Under the pieces are notes generated by a model, which ran no database searches, was not told the DNA's origin, and saw only the letters and a program-made list of their open reading frames with translations. A stretch of 64,000 nt of DNA from an uncultured Coriobacteriaceae bacterium (GTDB taxonomy: Bacteria > Actinomycetota > Coriobacteriia > Coriobacteriales > Atopobiaceae), in the NCBI GenBank assembly GCA_902788705.1, contig CADALE010000003.1, positions 62,001 to 126,000 on the forward strand, written 5' to 3'. This document shows positions 8,191 through 17,985 of the stretch, piece by piece. How positions within the stretch are numbered: the first letter of the stretch is position 1; each line of letters starts with the position of its first letter. Both the position numbers and the translations under genes were made by a program.

Positions 8191-11100
8191 ATGCGTTTTG
8201 AGTCGGCCGTTACTACAGGCCTCAGGTGGCTACTGTCGTTTTCGCTGGTACTTGGTTTGATACCGCATACCGCGGTGGCCGAGCCTGTGGAGGCGGCGGA
8301 TTCGCAGGATGCCTTGGTGGCTGTGGAGGCCGAGCAAGGTGTTGGCGATGAGGTGGAGGCGCAGGCGTCTGTGACCGATGGGACGTCGGTCGATGGCGAG
8401 GCGCAGGAGCCGAGCGAGCCAGCAGGTTCTGACGAGCCTGATCCAACCGACGTAGATGGCGACTCGAGTCAGGTGGCGGACGAAGAGGCGGCCGTTGGCG
8501 TCGAGGACGCCACGCAAGAGGGTGACGAGGCGTCCGTAGCGCCCGACGATGAGACCGTGACAGAGCCCGAGCAGGTCGACGAGACAGATGACCAGCAGGG
8601 CACAGGCGAGCCCAACACGACCGATGAGCCAGCTGACGACGAGTCCGAGAAGGACGTGGACGAGGCCGACGCCGACGACAAGGCGACGGAGACCAATCCT
8701 GACGACCAGGCCGAAGGAGAGCAGCCGGAGGACCAGAAGGCCGAGCAGCCCGATGGCAAGCAGGACCAGCAGGCCGACGAGGCCGCCGAGCAGCCAGAGG
8801 ACCAGAAGGCCGAGCAGGCCGACGACAAGCAGGGCAAGCAGCCAGACGAGGCCACCGAGCAGCAGGTAGAGGTTCTCGAGCCCACGTCGGTGAAGGCGGT
8901 CCTGCTGCGGGCAGACGAGGATGGCACCCTGGTTCTCGAGGCTTGCGACGATTTGGGCTCGCCGCTTGGCGGGTTGCTTCCCAATCCCCTTGCGCTTCCC
9001 CATGCACAACAGCTACTCATCGACGAAAGTGTCAAGGCCCTAACGTCCACGGCGGAGGTTGCCGTGCACACCGCCGATGGGCAGTTGCTGCGCGTCGGCA
9101 CCCTTGCCGAACTGCTCACAGACGGGGGTATCCTTGCGCCCAAGACGGTAACCTTCATGGGGTCGGGCCTCGAGACACTCTCTGGGGCGGTTTTTGCCAA
9201 CAGCACGGCGCTTGAGGTCATCGTGGGCCTCGAGGCGCAAGACTTGCTCACGGAGCTTCCCGAAGGCTGCTTCGAGGGCTGTGCCAACCTATCCGAGGTC
9301 TCGCTGCCCCAGCATCTGCAGGCGCTTGGCACGCGCGCGTTTGCCGGCTGTCAGTCGCTTGTGGCGCTCAACATCCCTGCGTCCGTGACGCACATCGGCG
9401 CGCAGTGCTTCGAGACATGCTCCATGCTCACCGAGCTCCATTTGCTTGCCGAGGAGGCGCCCGCCCTCGACGGCGAGCCCTCAATCTTCCGCGGCACCCC
9501 CATGGAGGGTGACGAGGGCTGGATATACGTGCCTGCCGCAGGCCTGCAGTCATACCTTGACTCGTGGCCAAGCTGGGAGTCGCGCATCACCATCGAGCCC
9601 GGCACCGAGGACGGGCTTGAGCTTTCCCCGATGACGGGCGACCGCTCGACGTGGGTGCGCATTGCGGGGACTAACGCCTACGGGACCATGCAGAAGGTGC
9701 TGCAGACCGAGAACGTGTTCGCAAAGGGGAGGGGCGGCGCGGTCGTTGTCGCAACAAGCGGAGGTTACTGGGATGCCCTGTCGGCCGCCGGCCTGGCGGG
9801 ACGCCTCGATGCCCCGATCGTCATCACCCCTACGGGTTCCCTCGCAAGCGAGGCGAAGGCCGAGATTCAGCGTCTGCGCCCCACGCAGGTCATCGTGGCG
9901 GGTGGTTCGGCCGCCATTTCGGACGCAGTGTTCAAGGAGCTCCAGAAGCTTTGTCCCAAGGTGAGCCGCGTGGCGGGAAAGACCGCGCCTGACACGGCGG
10001 TGAAGCTGTACCAGCGTGGCAGCGGCTGGGGCACGACCCTTGTTGTCGCAACCTCCAATGGCTATTGGGACGCACTCTCGGTGGCACCGTATGCCTACCG
10101 GCATGGCGCCCCCATCTTCCTGACCAACGGAACCACTGATGCCAACAGCCGAGTGCTCTCCGCAGACGCGCTGGCCGCCATCAAGTCGGGCGGCTTCAAG
10201 GAGGCCATCATCGTGGGCGGCAAGGCTGCCGTCGCGTCGTCTGTCGAGGGTCAGCTGAAGAATGCCGGGGTTGGATCGGTCAAGCGCCTCGCGGGAAAGA
10301 CCGCGCTCGACACCTCGGCAGAGATAGCCAAGTGGGAGCTTGGGAAGGGCATGGTGACGGAGCACCTGACGGTGGCCACCAGCAACGGCTATTGGGATGC
10401 CCTGTCAGGTGCGCCGCTTGCCGGACAGCAGAACTCGGTGCTGGTGCTGGTGGGCAAGGATGGCGGCTACCAGGCGCTCGACGCGGTGTACGACTATGCG
10501 GACCAAGGAAAGGTGCCCCATGGCCACGTGCTGGGCGGCACCGCTGCGGTCTCGAAGGCAACGTGGGACCGCATCACTGCTGGTTGGGCGCTCACGGGCA
10601 TCAAGCTGGGCCAGAGCGTGATGCGCGCGGGCTCGTCCGTCACCGTCACGCCCACCATCTCCGGCGATGCCTCCAAGATCACGTACAACTATGGCTGGAA
10701 GAAGGACAACTCCAGTGCCGATGCCGACTGGTGGTCGGTGAAGAAGCAGACGGGGAAGTACACCTCCGACAAGAGCCGCAGCATGTACATCGGCTCCCCG
10801 GGCACCTTCGACGTGTTCGTCGATGCCGTCGATGCCTCGGGCGCCAAGCAGACGCTGCATGCCACACTCAAGGTGTGGGGTCTCGTGGGCCTCAAGGTGT
10901 CGGCGAAGAGCGAGTCGTCGTGGACGGCCGCGGCCAACCTTGGCAGTGCCGGCTCGTCGGCGACGGGCGTGAGCTTCCGCTTCAAGTGGAAGCGTGCGGC
11001 TGACGGGAAGACCGGTGTGGTGCGCGACTGGGGCAAGGACGCGTCCGTCACCTTTGACGCGGGCAAGCTGGGCAAGGTGCCTGGCCGCTACGACATCACG

Positions 11101-11733
11101 GTGGAGATGAAGGACTCAGCCGGCAAGGTGGAGAGCAAGTCCGCCTCGCTCACGTTTGCCCCCAACGGCAAGATTGGCTACCAGACGCCTGGCAGCTGGC
11201 CCAAGGTGAGCTCGTACAACGTGGTGCTCCCCTCGTACTGCACGGGCTACCACACCTACGTCTCGCCGTCCAAGATCAGCATCGACGCGACGCGCGAGCA
11301 GTGCATCGAGGCCTTCATCCAGCGCGCCACCGAGTACCTTGGCACCACCTACATCGAGCCGTACTCGCGCGAGCCGGGCAACGCCGTCGACTGCTCGGGC
11401 CTCGTGCTGCAGTGCCTGTACGCGACGGGCATGGACCTCGAGCATGCGCGCGGCACCGAGTCGGTTGGCGGCTACAACCCCTACAACCACTACTGGGTGC
11501 CCGCCCAGACATACAACTCGATGCGCTGGTACGAGAACGACACGTTCATGCCGGTCAGCCTAGACAACCTGCAGCGCGGCGACATCGTGTTCTACTCGGG
11601 GCACGTGGCCATCTACATCGGAAATGGCAAGGTAATCCACTCGTCCAACTACATGGTGCCCTTCAACGGGGTGCAGGTCTCCGACCTTTGGCATCGCGAG
11701 GTCATCGGGGCGCAGCGGCCGTTCCCGGCATAG
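8191..11733 (+). CDS. Secreted CWB2 protein with BspA-type LRRs and C-terminal NlpC/P60 peptidase
   Basis: 1180 residues from ATG 8191, which has GGAGG at 8176-8180; a longer in-frame reading overlapping the upstream gene lacks this support and hides the signal peptide (residues 1-30, cut after AVA). Then an acidic Gln/Glu/Asp-rich region with an internal repeat (8719-8817), BspA-like leucine-rich repeats (about 310-440, e.g. LPEGCFEGCANLSEVSLP), three CWB2 repeats (about 490-800), two tandem beta-sandwich-like domains (about 800-1000), and an NlpC/P60 domain with Cys1068 (VDCSGLVLQC) and His1138 (GHVAIYIGNG). NlpC/P60 enzymes cut peptidoglycan stem peptides. LRRs suggest protein or host-surface contact. 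Exported and wall-anchored. Confidence 0.9.
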   Translation: MRFESAVTTGLRWLLSFSLVLGLIPHTAVAEPVEAADSQDALVAVEAEQGVGDEVEAQASVTDGTSVDGEAQEPSEPAGSDEPDPTDVDGDSSQVADEEAAVGVEDATQEGDEASVAPDDETVTEPEQVDETDDQQGTGEPNTTDEPADDESEKDVDEADADDKATETNPDDQAEGEQPEDQKAEQPDGKQDQQADEAAEQPEDQKAEQADDKQGKQPDEATEQQVEVLEPTSVKAVLLRADEDGTLVLEACDDLGSPLGGLLPNPLALPHAQQLLIDESVKALTSTAEVAVHTADGQLLRVGTLAELLTDGGILAPKTVTFMGSGLETLSGAVFANSTALEVIVGLEAQDLLTELPEGCFEGCANLSEVSLPQHLQALGTRAFAGCQSLVALNIPASVTHIGAQCFETCSMLTELHLLAEEAPALDGEPSIFRGTPMEGDEGWIYVPAAGLQSYLDSWPSWESRITIEPGTEDGLELSPMTGDRSTWVRIAGTNAYGTMQKVLQTENVFAKGRGGAVVVATSGGYWDALSAAGLAGRLDAPIVITPTGSLASEAKAEIQRLRPTQVIVAGGSAAISDAVFKELQKLCPKVSRVAGKTAPDTAVKLYQRGSGWGTTLVVATSNGYWDALSVAPYAYRHGAPIFLTNGTTDANSRVLSADALAAIKSGGFKEAIIVGGKAAVASSVEGQLKNAGVGSVKRLAGKTALDTSAEIAKWELGKGMVTEHLTVATSNGYWDALSGAPLAGQQNSVLVLVGKDGGYQALDAVYDYADQGKVPHGHVLGGTAAVSKATWDRITAGWALTGIKLGQSVMRAGSSVTVTPTISGDASKITYNYGWKKDNSSADADWWSVKKQTGKYTSDKSRSMYIGSPGTFDVFVDAVDASGAKQTLHATLKVWGLVGLKVSAKSESSWTAAANLGSAGSSATGVSFRFKWKRAADGKTGVVRDWGKDASVTFDAGKLGKVPGRYDITVEMKDSAGKVESKSASLTFAPNGKIGYQTPGSWPKVSSYNVVLPSYCTGYHTYVSPSKISIDATREQCIEAFIQRATEYLGTTYIEPYSREPGNAVDCSGLVLQCLYATGMDLEHARGTESVGGYNPYNHYWVPAQTYNSMRWYENDTFMPVSLDNLQRGDIVFYSGHVAIYIGNGKVIHSSNYMVPFNGVQVSDLWHREVIGAQRPFPA
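8719..8817 (+). repeat. Intragenic repeat in acidic linker of NlpC/P60-CWB2 protein
   Basis: A 30-base unit encoding EQPEDQKAEQ occurs at 8719-8748 and again at 8788-8817 with one base difference, a 69-base period. It lies in the low-complexity acidic linker between signal peptide and leucine-rich repeats. In-frame repeats of this sort can expand or contract by slippage and change linker length without frameshift. Confidence 0.8.
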
Positions 11734-11737
11734 CCAG

Positions 11738-11794
11738 GCACACAGACGTCTTGCGCGGCGGCAGGGGGGCACCTTGCCGCTGCGCACTGTGTGC
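11738..11794 (+). terminator. Long stepped hairpin between two CWB2 genes
   Basis: Outer arms GCACACAG (11738-11745) and CTGTGTGC (11787-11794) are perfectly complementary. Inner arms at 11753-11763 and 11775-11785 pair over 11 bases with one G-U. It begins 4 bases after the NlpC/P60-CWB2 stop. There is no U tract, so termination is uncertain; it may act as a transcript 3'-end stabiliser or partial terminator before the next gene. Confidence 0.5.
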
Positions 11795-11867
11795 GGTTGC
11801 TGTGCAATCAGGGAGGCTCGGTGGACAGCACTGGTACCATGTGCATCTGCTACTGAAGGGATGCCCT

Positions 11868-14800
11868 ATGTCCAAGAACCATGCCCTACGAATGAACCAT
11901 GCGCTACGGATCGCGCTTGCGCTGACGCTTGTGCTTTCGCTTGTGCCTGCGCCAGGACTTGCCTACGCCGTGGATGGCGATGACGCCAACCGGGAACTGC
12001 TTGTCGACACCTTGGCGGATGACGCCTTCATGGAGGCCGGGCTTGAGAATCCGGTGGCTACAGATGAGGCCGCGGAAGACCAGGGCAATGACGATTCGCC
12101 TACGGACGGTGTGACCGAGGTAGTCGAACAGCCCCTAGCGCCGACGGACTACGAGCTCGCTTCTCTTGAGGATGCTCCCGCCCAGGAGGGCGTGGAGCCT
12201 CAGGAGGACGAGGAGCCCCGAGAAGATGCGTCCTCGCAGCAGGGCGAGACGGTTGCCGAGGACGAGGCGACGCAGGATGACGAGGCTGCCTCGCCTACGG
12301 AGGGCGAGGGGGCGCAGGCTGAAGAGGCGACCCCGGCAGAGGATAACGAGGCGGAGCAGGATGACGAGGCGGCCTCGCCTACGGAGGGCGAGGAGACGAA
12401 GTCCGAAGAGGCAGCTCCGACCGACAAAGACGAGGCGGCACAGGCCGAAGGCACGACTTCGGACAAGAAGGACGAGCCCACGGATGAGGAGGCAGCTCAA
12501 CCCGTTGCTGACCTGCCCCAGGAGAGCCCGTGGGCCCTGCTTGTGCAGGGCGAGGACGGTCAGCTTCGGATCCTTGCGTGCGACGAGCATGGCGTGCCCG
12601 TCGCGGATGCCAATCACTTGCTAGCACAGACGCTTGAGACGCTGTTCATCGATAGCTCGGTGCATGTGCTTGTCGCTGGCCTCACTGTCGAGTTGCCTGT
12701 GAACGAAGGCGTTGCCGAGGTGGCTTTGGGCAGCCTCAGCCCGACACGGCTTTGCTTCCTTGGCTCGTCGCTCGAGACGTTAGGTGAAGGCGCGTTCGAG
12801 GGCTGGGAGACCCTTGAGGAGGTCCAGGGGCTCGAGTCGCAGACGTCCCTTGTCGAGATCCCCGCACGCTGCTTTGCCGGATGCGTGAGCCTGCAATCTC
12901 TCACGCTGCCGCCCTCGGTCGTGAGCGTAGCCGAGGATGCATTCGAGGGCTGCGACCTTCTGGGCGACATCGCCGCACCCATCGATGCCCAGACGCTCGA
13001 GCTCGAGTCGATGGCCACTTCCGCCACGCCGGGATGGCTACGACTGCGTGGCGCAGACGCCTATGGCACCATGCAGAAGATCGTGCAGGCTGACGGCCTG
13101 TTTGCCACCAAGCGCGGCGGCACGGTGATCGTAGCTACGGGAATGGGATATTGGGACGCGTTGGCTGCCGCGGGGCTCGCAGGACTGCGTGACGCACCGG
13201 TGCTCATCACGCCCTCCACGTCGCTTGCCCCCGAGACCAAGGCCGAGCTGCAGCGCCTGGCGCCGAAACAGGTGCTGGTGATGGGCGGTTCGGCTGCCGT
13301 GAGCGATGCCGTGGTACGCCAGATTCGAGCCCTGTGCAAGAACACGACGCGTGTTGCCGGTGCCACGGCGGCCGACACCGCCCTCAAGATCTACGAGGCC
13401 GGACGTGGGTCGTGGGGCTCCACCGCCATCGTGGCAACGTGCAACGGGTACTGGGATGCCCTGTCCATCGCGCCATACGCCTACGCCAAGGGTGCGCCTA
13501 TCTTCCTTACCACGTACAGCAGCTCAAGCGATAGGCGCGTGCTGCCCGAAGCCGCCGTGTCGGCCATCCGCGACGGCGGATTCTCGCGGATCGTGATCGT
13601 GGGAGGGAAGACGGCAGTGTCTTCGGCAGTGGAGGGACAACTCTCCGGCATCACCGTCGTGCGCCTTGCGGGTGCGGTGGCGCTTGACACGTCTGCGAAG
13701 ATCGCCACATGGGAGGTCCAGGACGAGGGGATGGGCATCGACCACCTGACCATCGCCACATCGAATGGCTACTGGGACGCGCTCACCGGTGCCGCCCTCG
13801 CCGGCAAGCAGAACTCGGTGCTGGTGCTGGTTGGGCCCAATGGCGACTACCGTGCGCTTGACGCGGTGTACGACTATGCGTCTGGCAGCATCGGCTACGG
13901 CCGTTTGCTGGGCGGCAACGCTGCGCTGCCCCAGAGCGTCTGGGACCGCGTGACCTCGCCCTTCAGGCTGGACGGCATCAGGCGATCGCGCTCCTCGATG
14001 CATGTGGGTGACAGCGCCACGCTTACCGCATCTGTTAGTGGCGACGTGTCTGGCGCCACGTACGCATGGTCTTGGAGCCTTGCCGGCACCGACAGCAAGT
14101 GGACGGGCAAAGGCAGCACCCTCACCATGACGCCAAGGCAGTTGGGAACCTACCGTGTGAGCCTCACGCTTACCGATCGTGCCGGTCGCAGCCAGGGTGC
14201 CTCGACGTCCGTCACCGTGTGGCAGCTGGCCGACGCGTCCGTGCGCATCGAGGTGGACGGCTGGACCATCCAGGCTACGGACGCCGCAGCAAGCGCCGAC
14301 GGATACGAGTACCGATTCCTCTGGAAGCAGAGCGAGAACGGCAAGACGCGGGTGCTGCAGGACTGGTCGAGCTCGACGACGGCCAAGCTCCGTACGAGCG
14401 ACGTGGGCAGCAAGGCCGGCACGTATGTCGTGAAGGTGGAGGAGCGTAGCGGCAAGACCGTGACGGGAAGCGTGTCGAGGCAGTTTGCCTACGACCCGGG
14501 AAAGGGCACGGTTTCCGACCTGCTGAAGGTGGCATCGGCCGACATTGGCTATAGCGTGGACAGCGACCCCCAGACAGGGTCGAAGTACGGGCGCTGGTAC
14601 GAGGCGAACGTGAACAAGGGGAGGCTGCCCTGGGACTTCGGTGCCGACGGCGTGTCCTACTGCGTCATGGCGGTGAGCTACTGGATGAACGCCGCGGGGG
14701 TGAAGTGCGTCGGGTTCCCCTGGAAGGGATGCGAGGGCGTGTACTACGCCTGCCTTGATGCAGGGCGCGTCGTACAGCCGGCTGACATCCAGCCTGGCAT

Positions 14801-15005
14801 GCTGATCCTCTTCGACTGGGACGATGACGGCTCGCCCGACCACATCGGAATCTGCGAGAAGCGCATCAACGACCGCACCTTCCAGACCATCGAGGGAAAC
14901 ACCTCGCGCGGGGTCGTGGGCTCGCAGGACGATGGCGGCTGGGTGGCGCGGCGCACCCGCGACATCTCCACGGTCCAGTGCGGCCTCGTGCCGTACTACC
15001 CCTGA
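11868..15005 (+). CDS. Secreted CWB2 protein with leucine-rich repeats and C-terminal CHAP domain
   Basis: 1045 residues from ATG 11868 (GAAGGG at 11855-11860); the frame is open far upstream, but only this start reveals a signal peptide (1-34, cut after AYA). Acidic Glu/Ala/Asp-rich region to about 215 with an 84-base repeat; short BspA-like leucine-rich repeats (about 285-380); three CWB2 repeats (about 385-700); two tandem beta-sandwich-like domains (about 700-875); C-terminal CHAP-type cysteine amidase/endopeptidase with Cys932 ([12 protein letters not shown]) and His992 ([10 protein letters not shown]). Probable peptidoglycan hydrolase held at the wall through CWB2. Same architecture as the previous gene with a different enzymatic head. 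A strong hairpin follows the stop. Confidence 0.88.
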   Translation: MSKNHALRMNHALRIALALTLVLSLVPAPGLAYAVDGDDANRELLVDTLADDAFMEAGLENPVATDEAAEDQGNDDSPTDGVTEVVEQPLAPTDYELASLEDAPAQEGVEPQEDEEPREDASSQQGETVAEDEATQDDEAASPTEGEGAQAEEATPAEDNEAEQDDEAASPTEGEETKSEEAAPTDKDEAAQAEGTTSDKKDEPTDEEAAQPVADLPQESPWALLVQGEDGQLRILACDEHGVPVADANHLLAQTLETLFIDSSVHVLVAGLTVELPVNEGVAEVALGSLSPTRLCFLGSSLETLGEGAFEGWETLEEVQGLESQTSLVEIPARCFAGCVSLQSLTLPPSVVSVAEDAFEGCDLLGDIAAPIDAQTLELESMATSATPGWLRLRGADAYGTMQKIVQADGLFATKRGGTVIVATGMGYWDALAAAGLAGLRDAPVLITPSTSLAPETKAELQRLAPKQVLVMGGSAAVSDAVVRQIRALCKNTTRVAGATAADTALKIYEAGRGSWGSTAIVATCNGYWDALSIAPYAYAKGAPIFLTTYSSSSDRRVLPEAAVSAIRDGGFSRIVIVGGKTAVSSAVEGQLSGITVVRLAGAVALDTSAKIATWEVQDEGMGIDHLTIATSNGYWDALTGAALAGKQNSVLVLVGPNGDYRALDAVYDYASGSIGYGRLLGGNAALPQSVWDRVTSPFRLDGIRRSRSSMHVGDSATLTASVSGDVSGATYAWSWSLAGTDSKWTGKGSTLTMTPRQLGTYRVSLTLTDRAGRSQGASTSVTVWQLADASVRIEVDGWTIQATDAAASADGYEYRFLWKQSENGKTRVLQDWSSSTTAKLRTSDVGSKAGTYVVKVEERSGKTVTGSVSRQFAYDPGKGTVSDLLKVASADIGYSVDSDPQTGSKYGRWYEANVNKGRLPWDFGADGVSYCVMAVSYWMNAAGVKCVGFPWKGCEGVYYACLDAGRVVQPADIQPGMLILFDWDDDGSPDHIGICEKRINDRTFQTIEGNTSRGVVGSQDDGGWVARRTRDISTVQCGLVPYYP
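12276..12392 (+). repeat. Intragenic 84-base-period repeat in acidic linker
   Basis: A 33-base unit encoding [11 protein letters not shown] starts at 12276 and recurs at 12360 with one base change, giving an 84-base period. It sits in the low-complexity acidic linker after the signal peptide of the CHAP-CWB2 protein, the same place as the repeat in the NlpC/P60 paralogue. Confidence 0.8.
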
Positions 15006-15012
15006 CGTGACG

Positions 15013-15049
15013 GATGTGGCGGAAGTGCTCCCAGCACAACCGCCACATC
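15013..15049 (+). terminator. Hairpin after CHAP-CWB2 gene
   Basis: GATGTGGCGG (15013-15022) pairs perfectly with CCGCCACATC (15040-15049), and inside it GTGCT pairs with AGCAC around a CCC loop. It starts 8 bases after the stop codon. The tail is only weakly U-rich (GCGCACGTTT), so it is a plausible but not textbook intrinsic terminator separating the wall gene from rpsO. Confidence 0.65.
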
Positions 15050-15058
15050 TGCGCACGT

Positions 15059-15088
15059 TTGATGGAGCACAGGCCATTGTGCTAGAGT
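15059..15088 (+). promoter_or_regulatory. Predicted promoter of rpsO
   Basis: A -35-like TTGATG (15059-15064) and -10-like TAGAGT (15083-15088) are separated by 18 bases, just after the hairpin that ends the previous gene. It would give a leader of roughly 85 bases before rpsO, long enough for the S15 autoregulatory fold known in other bacteria; I did not identify such a fold. Confidence 0.5.
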
Positions 15089-15180
15089 ATTCGCTTGGTC
15101 ATTACCCCGTACCTGGAGTCACGCCCACACCTGACGGTCTCCCAGTTCGGGGCGTATCTATGAAGAAAGGTGGTACCAAG

Positions 15181-15459
15181 ATGGCAGTAACCAAGGAGCG
15201 CAAGGCCGAGCTCATCGCCCAGTATGGCAAGGACGAGCACGACTCTGGTTCTCCCGCCGTGCAGGTGGCCCTCCTCACCGAGAGGATCCGCGGCCTCACC
15301 GAGCACATGAAGTCCCACAAGAAGGACTTCCACACCCGTCGCGGCCTGCTGATGCTGGTCGGCAAGCGTCGTCGCCTCCTGTCCTACATCAAGAAGGGCG
15401 ACGTCGAGGCCTACCGTGCCCTGATCAAGAGCCTGGGCATCCGCGACAACATCCAGTAA
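15181..15459 (+). CDS. rpsO: 30S ribosomal protein S15
   Basis: 92-residue S15, which binds the central domain of 16S rRNA early in small-subunit assembly. The sequence is canonical, with [18 protein letters not shown] and [20 protein letters not shown] segments. ATG 15181 follows AAAGGTGG (15164-15171); longer in-frame readings into the upstream gene are not credible. It has a strong terminator after it, and pnp follows, the order found in most bacteria. Unusually, this pair is embedded between CWB2 wall-protein genes. Confidence 0.97.
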   Translation: MAVTKERKAELIAQYGKDEHDSGSPAVQVALLTERIRGLTEHMKSHKKDFHTRRGLLMLVGKRRRLLSYIKKGDVEAYRALIKSLGIRDNIQ

Positions 15460-15477
15460 GACAAGCGTGTAAGTGGG

Positions 15478-15505
15478 AAGGGCGCCTACGGGCGCCCTTT
15501 CTTTT
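15478..15505 (+). terminator. Intrinsic terminator/attenuator between rpsO and pnp
   Basis: AAGGGCGCC (15478-15486) pairs with GGCGCCCTT (15491-15499) around a TACG loop and is followed by TCTTTT. This is a classic intrinsic terminator. Since pnp begins 45 bases later, some read-through is likely needed, or pnp has its own promoter. Confidence 0.85.
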
Positions 15506-15549
15506 GAGGCCCGCCTGCAAAGGGGCAGGCGGAGATGAGAGGAAAAGTA

Positions 15550-17787
15550 ATGGCAAAGGTTACACACGAGTTCGACCTCTACGGCAAGCACTATGCCCTC
15601 GAGACGGGCGAGCTCGCGAAGCAGGCCACGGGCGCCTGCCTGGTGAAGTGCGGCGACTCCACCGTGCTGGTCACCGTGGTGGTGTCCAAGGAGCGCAGGG
15701 ACTACGACTTCTTCCCCCTGACGGTGGACTACAACGAGAAGATGTACGCCGTGGGCCGCATCCCCGGCGGCTACCTCAAGCGTGAGGCGCGTCCCTCCGA
15801 GAAGGCTACGCTCACGGCCCGCATGATCGACCGCCCGCTGCGCCCGTCGTTCCCCGACGGCTTCCGCAACGAGGTCCAGGTGGTCGCCACGTCGCTGGTG
15901 GCCGACCAGATCAACTCCGTGGACACCATCTGCATCATGGGCGCCTCCGCAGCCCTCACCGTGGGTGGCGTGCCCTTCGAGGGCCCGCTGGCTTGCGTGC
16001 GCATCGGCCGCGACCGCGACACCGGCGAGTTCATCGTCAACCCCACCTACGAGGAGCGCGACAACTCCGACCTCGACCTCGAGCTTGCCGGCTCCGCCAC
16101 CTTCATCAGCATGCTGGAGGCGGGCGCCGAGGAGATCTCCGAGGAGGACATGCTTGCCGCCATGGCCTTCGGCCAGGAGGCCATCGCCGCATTCTGTGAG
16201 GAGCAGAAGCGCTTCTTCGAGAAGGTCGAGCAGGTCAACGGCCCCATCGCCATGCGTCAGTACGAGCTTGACGAGCCCATCCCCGAGGTGCACGAGCGCG
16301 TCTTCGCCCACTATGACGAGATGAGCGCTGCCCTCAAGGACGCCGACAAGGCCAGCCGCATTGCCAACGTCGAGGCCCTCAAGGCCTCCATCATGGCCGA
16401 GTTCAGCGAGGAGGAGCGCCTTGCCTGGAGCCGCGCGCTTGCGGTTGAGCTCAAGGGCCTCGAGAAGCATGCCATGCGCATGATGGTGGTCGAGACGGGC
16501 GAGCGCGTGGACGGCCGCGCGGCCGACGAGGTGCGCCCGCTCTTCGTGAAGCCCGACTACCTGCCGCTGGTGCATGGCTCCGGCCTCTTCCAGCGTGGCC
16601 AGACGCAGGTGCTCTCCATCGCCACCCTGGGCATGCTCAACGAGTGGCAGCGTCTTGACACCATCGAGCCCGTTGATGGCAAGCGCTACATCCACCACTA
16701 CAACTTCCCGCCGTTCTGCACCGGCGAGACCGGCCGCATCGGCAGCCCCAAGCGCCGCGAGCTTGGCCATGGCGCGCTTGCCGAGCGTGCCCTGCTACCC
16801 GTCATCCCCTCCGAGGAGGAGTTCCCCTACACCATCCGCGTCGTGTCCGAGGTGATGGAGTCCAACGGCAGCTCGTCGATGGCCTCCACCTGCGGCTCCA
16901 CCCTCGCGCTGATGGATGCCGGCGTGCCCATCAAGCGTCCCGTCTCCGGTGTGGCCATGGGCCTCATCCAGGAGGGTGGCAAGACCGTGGTGCTCACCGA
17001 CATCCAGGGCCTCGAGGACTTCCTGGGCGACATGGACTTCAAGGTGTGCGGCACCACCAAGGGCATCACCGCCATGCAGATGGACAACAAGGCCACCGGC
17101 CTCACGCCCGAGATCCTGCGCAACGCCCTGATGCAGGCTCACGAGGGCCGCATGTTCATCCTCGACGCCATGCTCGACAAGATTCCCGCCCCGCGCGAGA
17201 CCACCAAGGACTCCGCGCCGCAGATCATCACCATCACCATTCCGGTCGACAAGATCCGTGAGGTCATCGGCTCGGGCGGCAAGGTGATCCGCGGCATCCA
17301 GGACGACACGGGCGCCACGATCGACATCCAGGAGGATGGCACCATCTTCATCGCCGGCACCAACGGTGCAGGCGAGGCGGCAGCCGAGCGCATCAAGGCC
17401 ATCGTGAAGGTGCCCGAGGTGGGCGAGGAGTACACCGGCCGCGTCGTGGGCATCCAGGCCTTTGGCGCCTTCGTCGAGCTGCTTCCCGGCAAGGACGGCC
17501 TGCTGCACATCAGCCGCGTGGCCCAGGGTCGCGTCGACAAGGTCGAGGACGTGCTCAACATCGGCGACGAGGTTCGCGTGAAGGTGATCGAGGTTGACGA
17601 GAAGGGCAAGATCAGCCTTGACCGCCTCGACAAGCCCGAGGCCCCCGCGGCAGCCCCGCGCAAGCGTGCCGAGGGTGAGCAGCGCCGCACGCGCCGTCCC
17701 GGCGACAGCAACCGTCGTAGCTCCGGCAGCGACGAGGGCACCGGCACCGCGCAGAAGCGCCAGCCGCGCCGCCACCACGAGGGATAG
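15550..17787 (+). CDS. pnp: Polyribonucleotide nucleotidyltransferase (PNPase)
   Basis: 745-residue phosphorolytic 3'-5' exoribonuclease, a core enzyme of mRNA decay. Two RNase PH domains (about 10-140 and 320-460) flank a helical segment; the second holds the [18 protein letters not shown] motif. A KH domain ([16 protein letters not shown], near 570) and an S1 domain ([18 protein letters not shown], near 625-700) follow. The tail is Arg/Lys/Gly-rich and may bind RNA or partners. ATG 15550 is chosen over ATG 15535 because GAGAGG lies just before it. A strong terminator follows. Confidence 0.96.
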   Translation: MAKVTHEFDLYGKHYALETGELAKQATGACLVKCGDSTVLVTVVVSKERRDYDFFPLTVDYNEKMYAVGRIPGGYLKREARPSEKATLTARMIDRPLRPSFPDGFRNEVQVVATSLVADQINSVDTICIMGASAALTVGGVPFEGPLACVRIGRDRDTGEFIVNPTYEERDNSDLDLELAGSATFISMLEAGAEEISEEDMLAAMAFGQEAIAAFCEEQKRFFEKVEQVNGPIAMRQYELDEPIPEVHERVFAHYDEMSAALKDADKASRIANVEALKASIMAEFSEEERLAWSRALAVELKGLEKHAMRMMVVETGERVDGRAADEVRPLFVKPDYLPLVHGSGLFQRGQTQVLSIATLGMLNEWQRLDTIEPVDGKRYIHHYNFPPFCTGETGRIGSPKRRELGHGALAERALLPVIPSEEEFPYTIRVVSEVMESNGSSSMASTCGSTLALMDAGVPIKRPVSGVAMGLIQEGGKTVVLTDIQGLEDFLGDMDFKVCGTTKGITAMQMDNKATGLTPEILRNALMQAHEGRMFILDAMLDKIPAPRETTKDSAPQIITITIPVDKIREVIGSGGKVIRGIQDDTGATIDIQEDGTIFIAGTNGAGEAAAERIKAIVKVPEVGEEYTGRVVGIQAFGAFVELLPGKDGLLHISRVAQGRVDKVEDVLNIGDEVRVKVIEVDEKGKISLDRLDKPEAPAAAPRKRAEGEQRRTRRPGDSNRRSSGSDEGTGTAQKRQPRRHHEG

Positions 17788-17822
17788 GGCATAGCCCATC
17801 CAATAGCGGTATCGCCCATACT

Positions 17823-17859
17823 GGGGCCTGCCCACCATGGCAGGCCCCTTATGCTTTTT
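17823..17859 (+). terminator. Intrinsic terminator of pnp
   Basis: GGGGCCTGCC (17823-17832) pairs perfectly with GGCAGGCCCC (17839-17848) around CACCAT, followed by TTATGCTTTTT. Ends the rpsO-pnp unit before the next CWB2 gene. Confidence 0.9.
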
Positions 17860-17985
17860 CTCAGGCTTCGGCTGCCAGGCAGGTCGCTCGCGCCCAAAAT
17901 GGAATCCAATCGGATACCATCTACAGCTCGTTCCGCAGAACGATGCCATGACATCCCACTCCCTGACGCAAAAGGGGTGAACACC

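Noticed and set aside
11301-11867. Long N-terminal extension of the CHAP-CWB2 gene into the upstream gene
   Set aside because: It overlaps the NlpC/P60 coding sequence in another frame, has no family similarity, and hides the clear signal peptide beginning at 11868.
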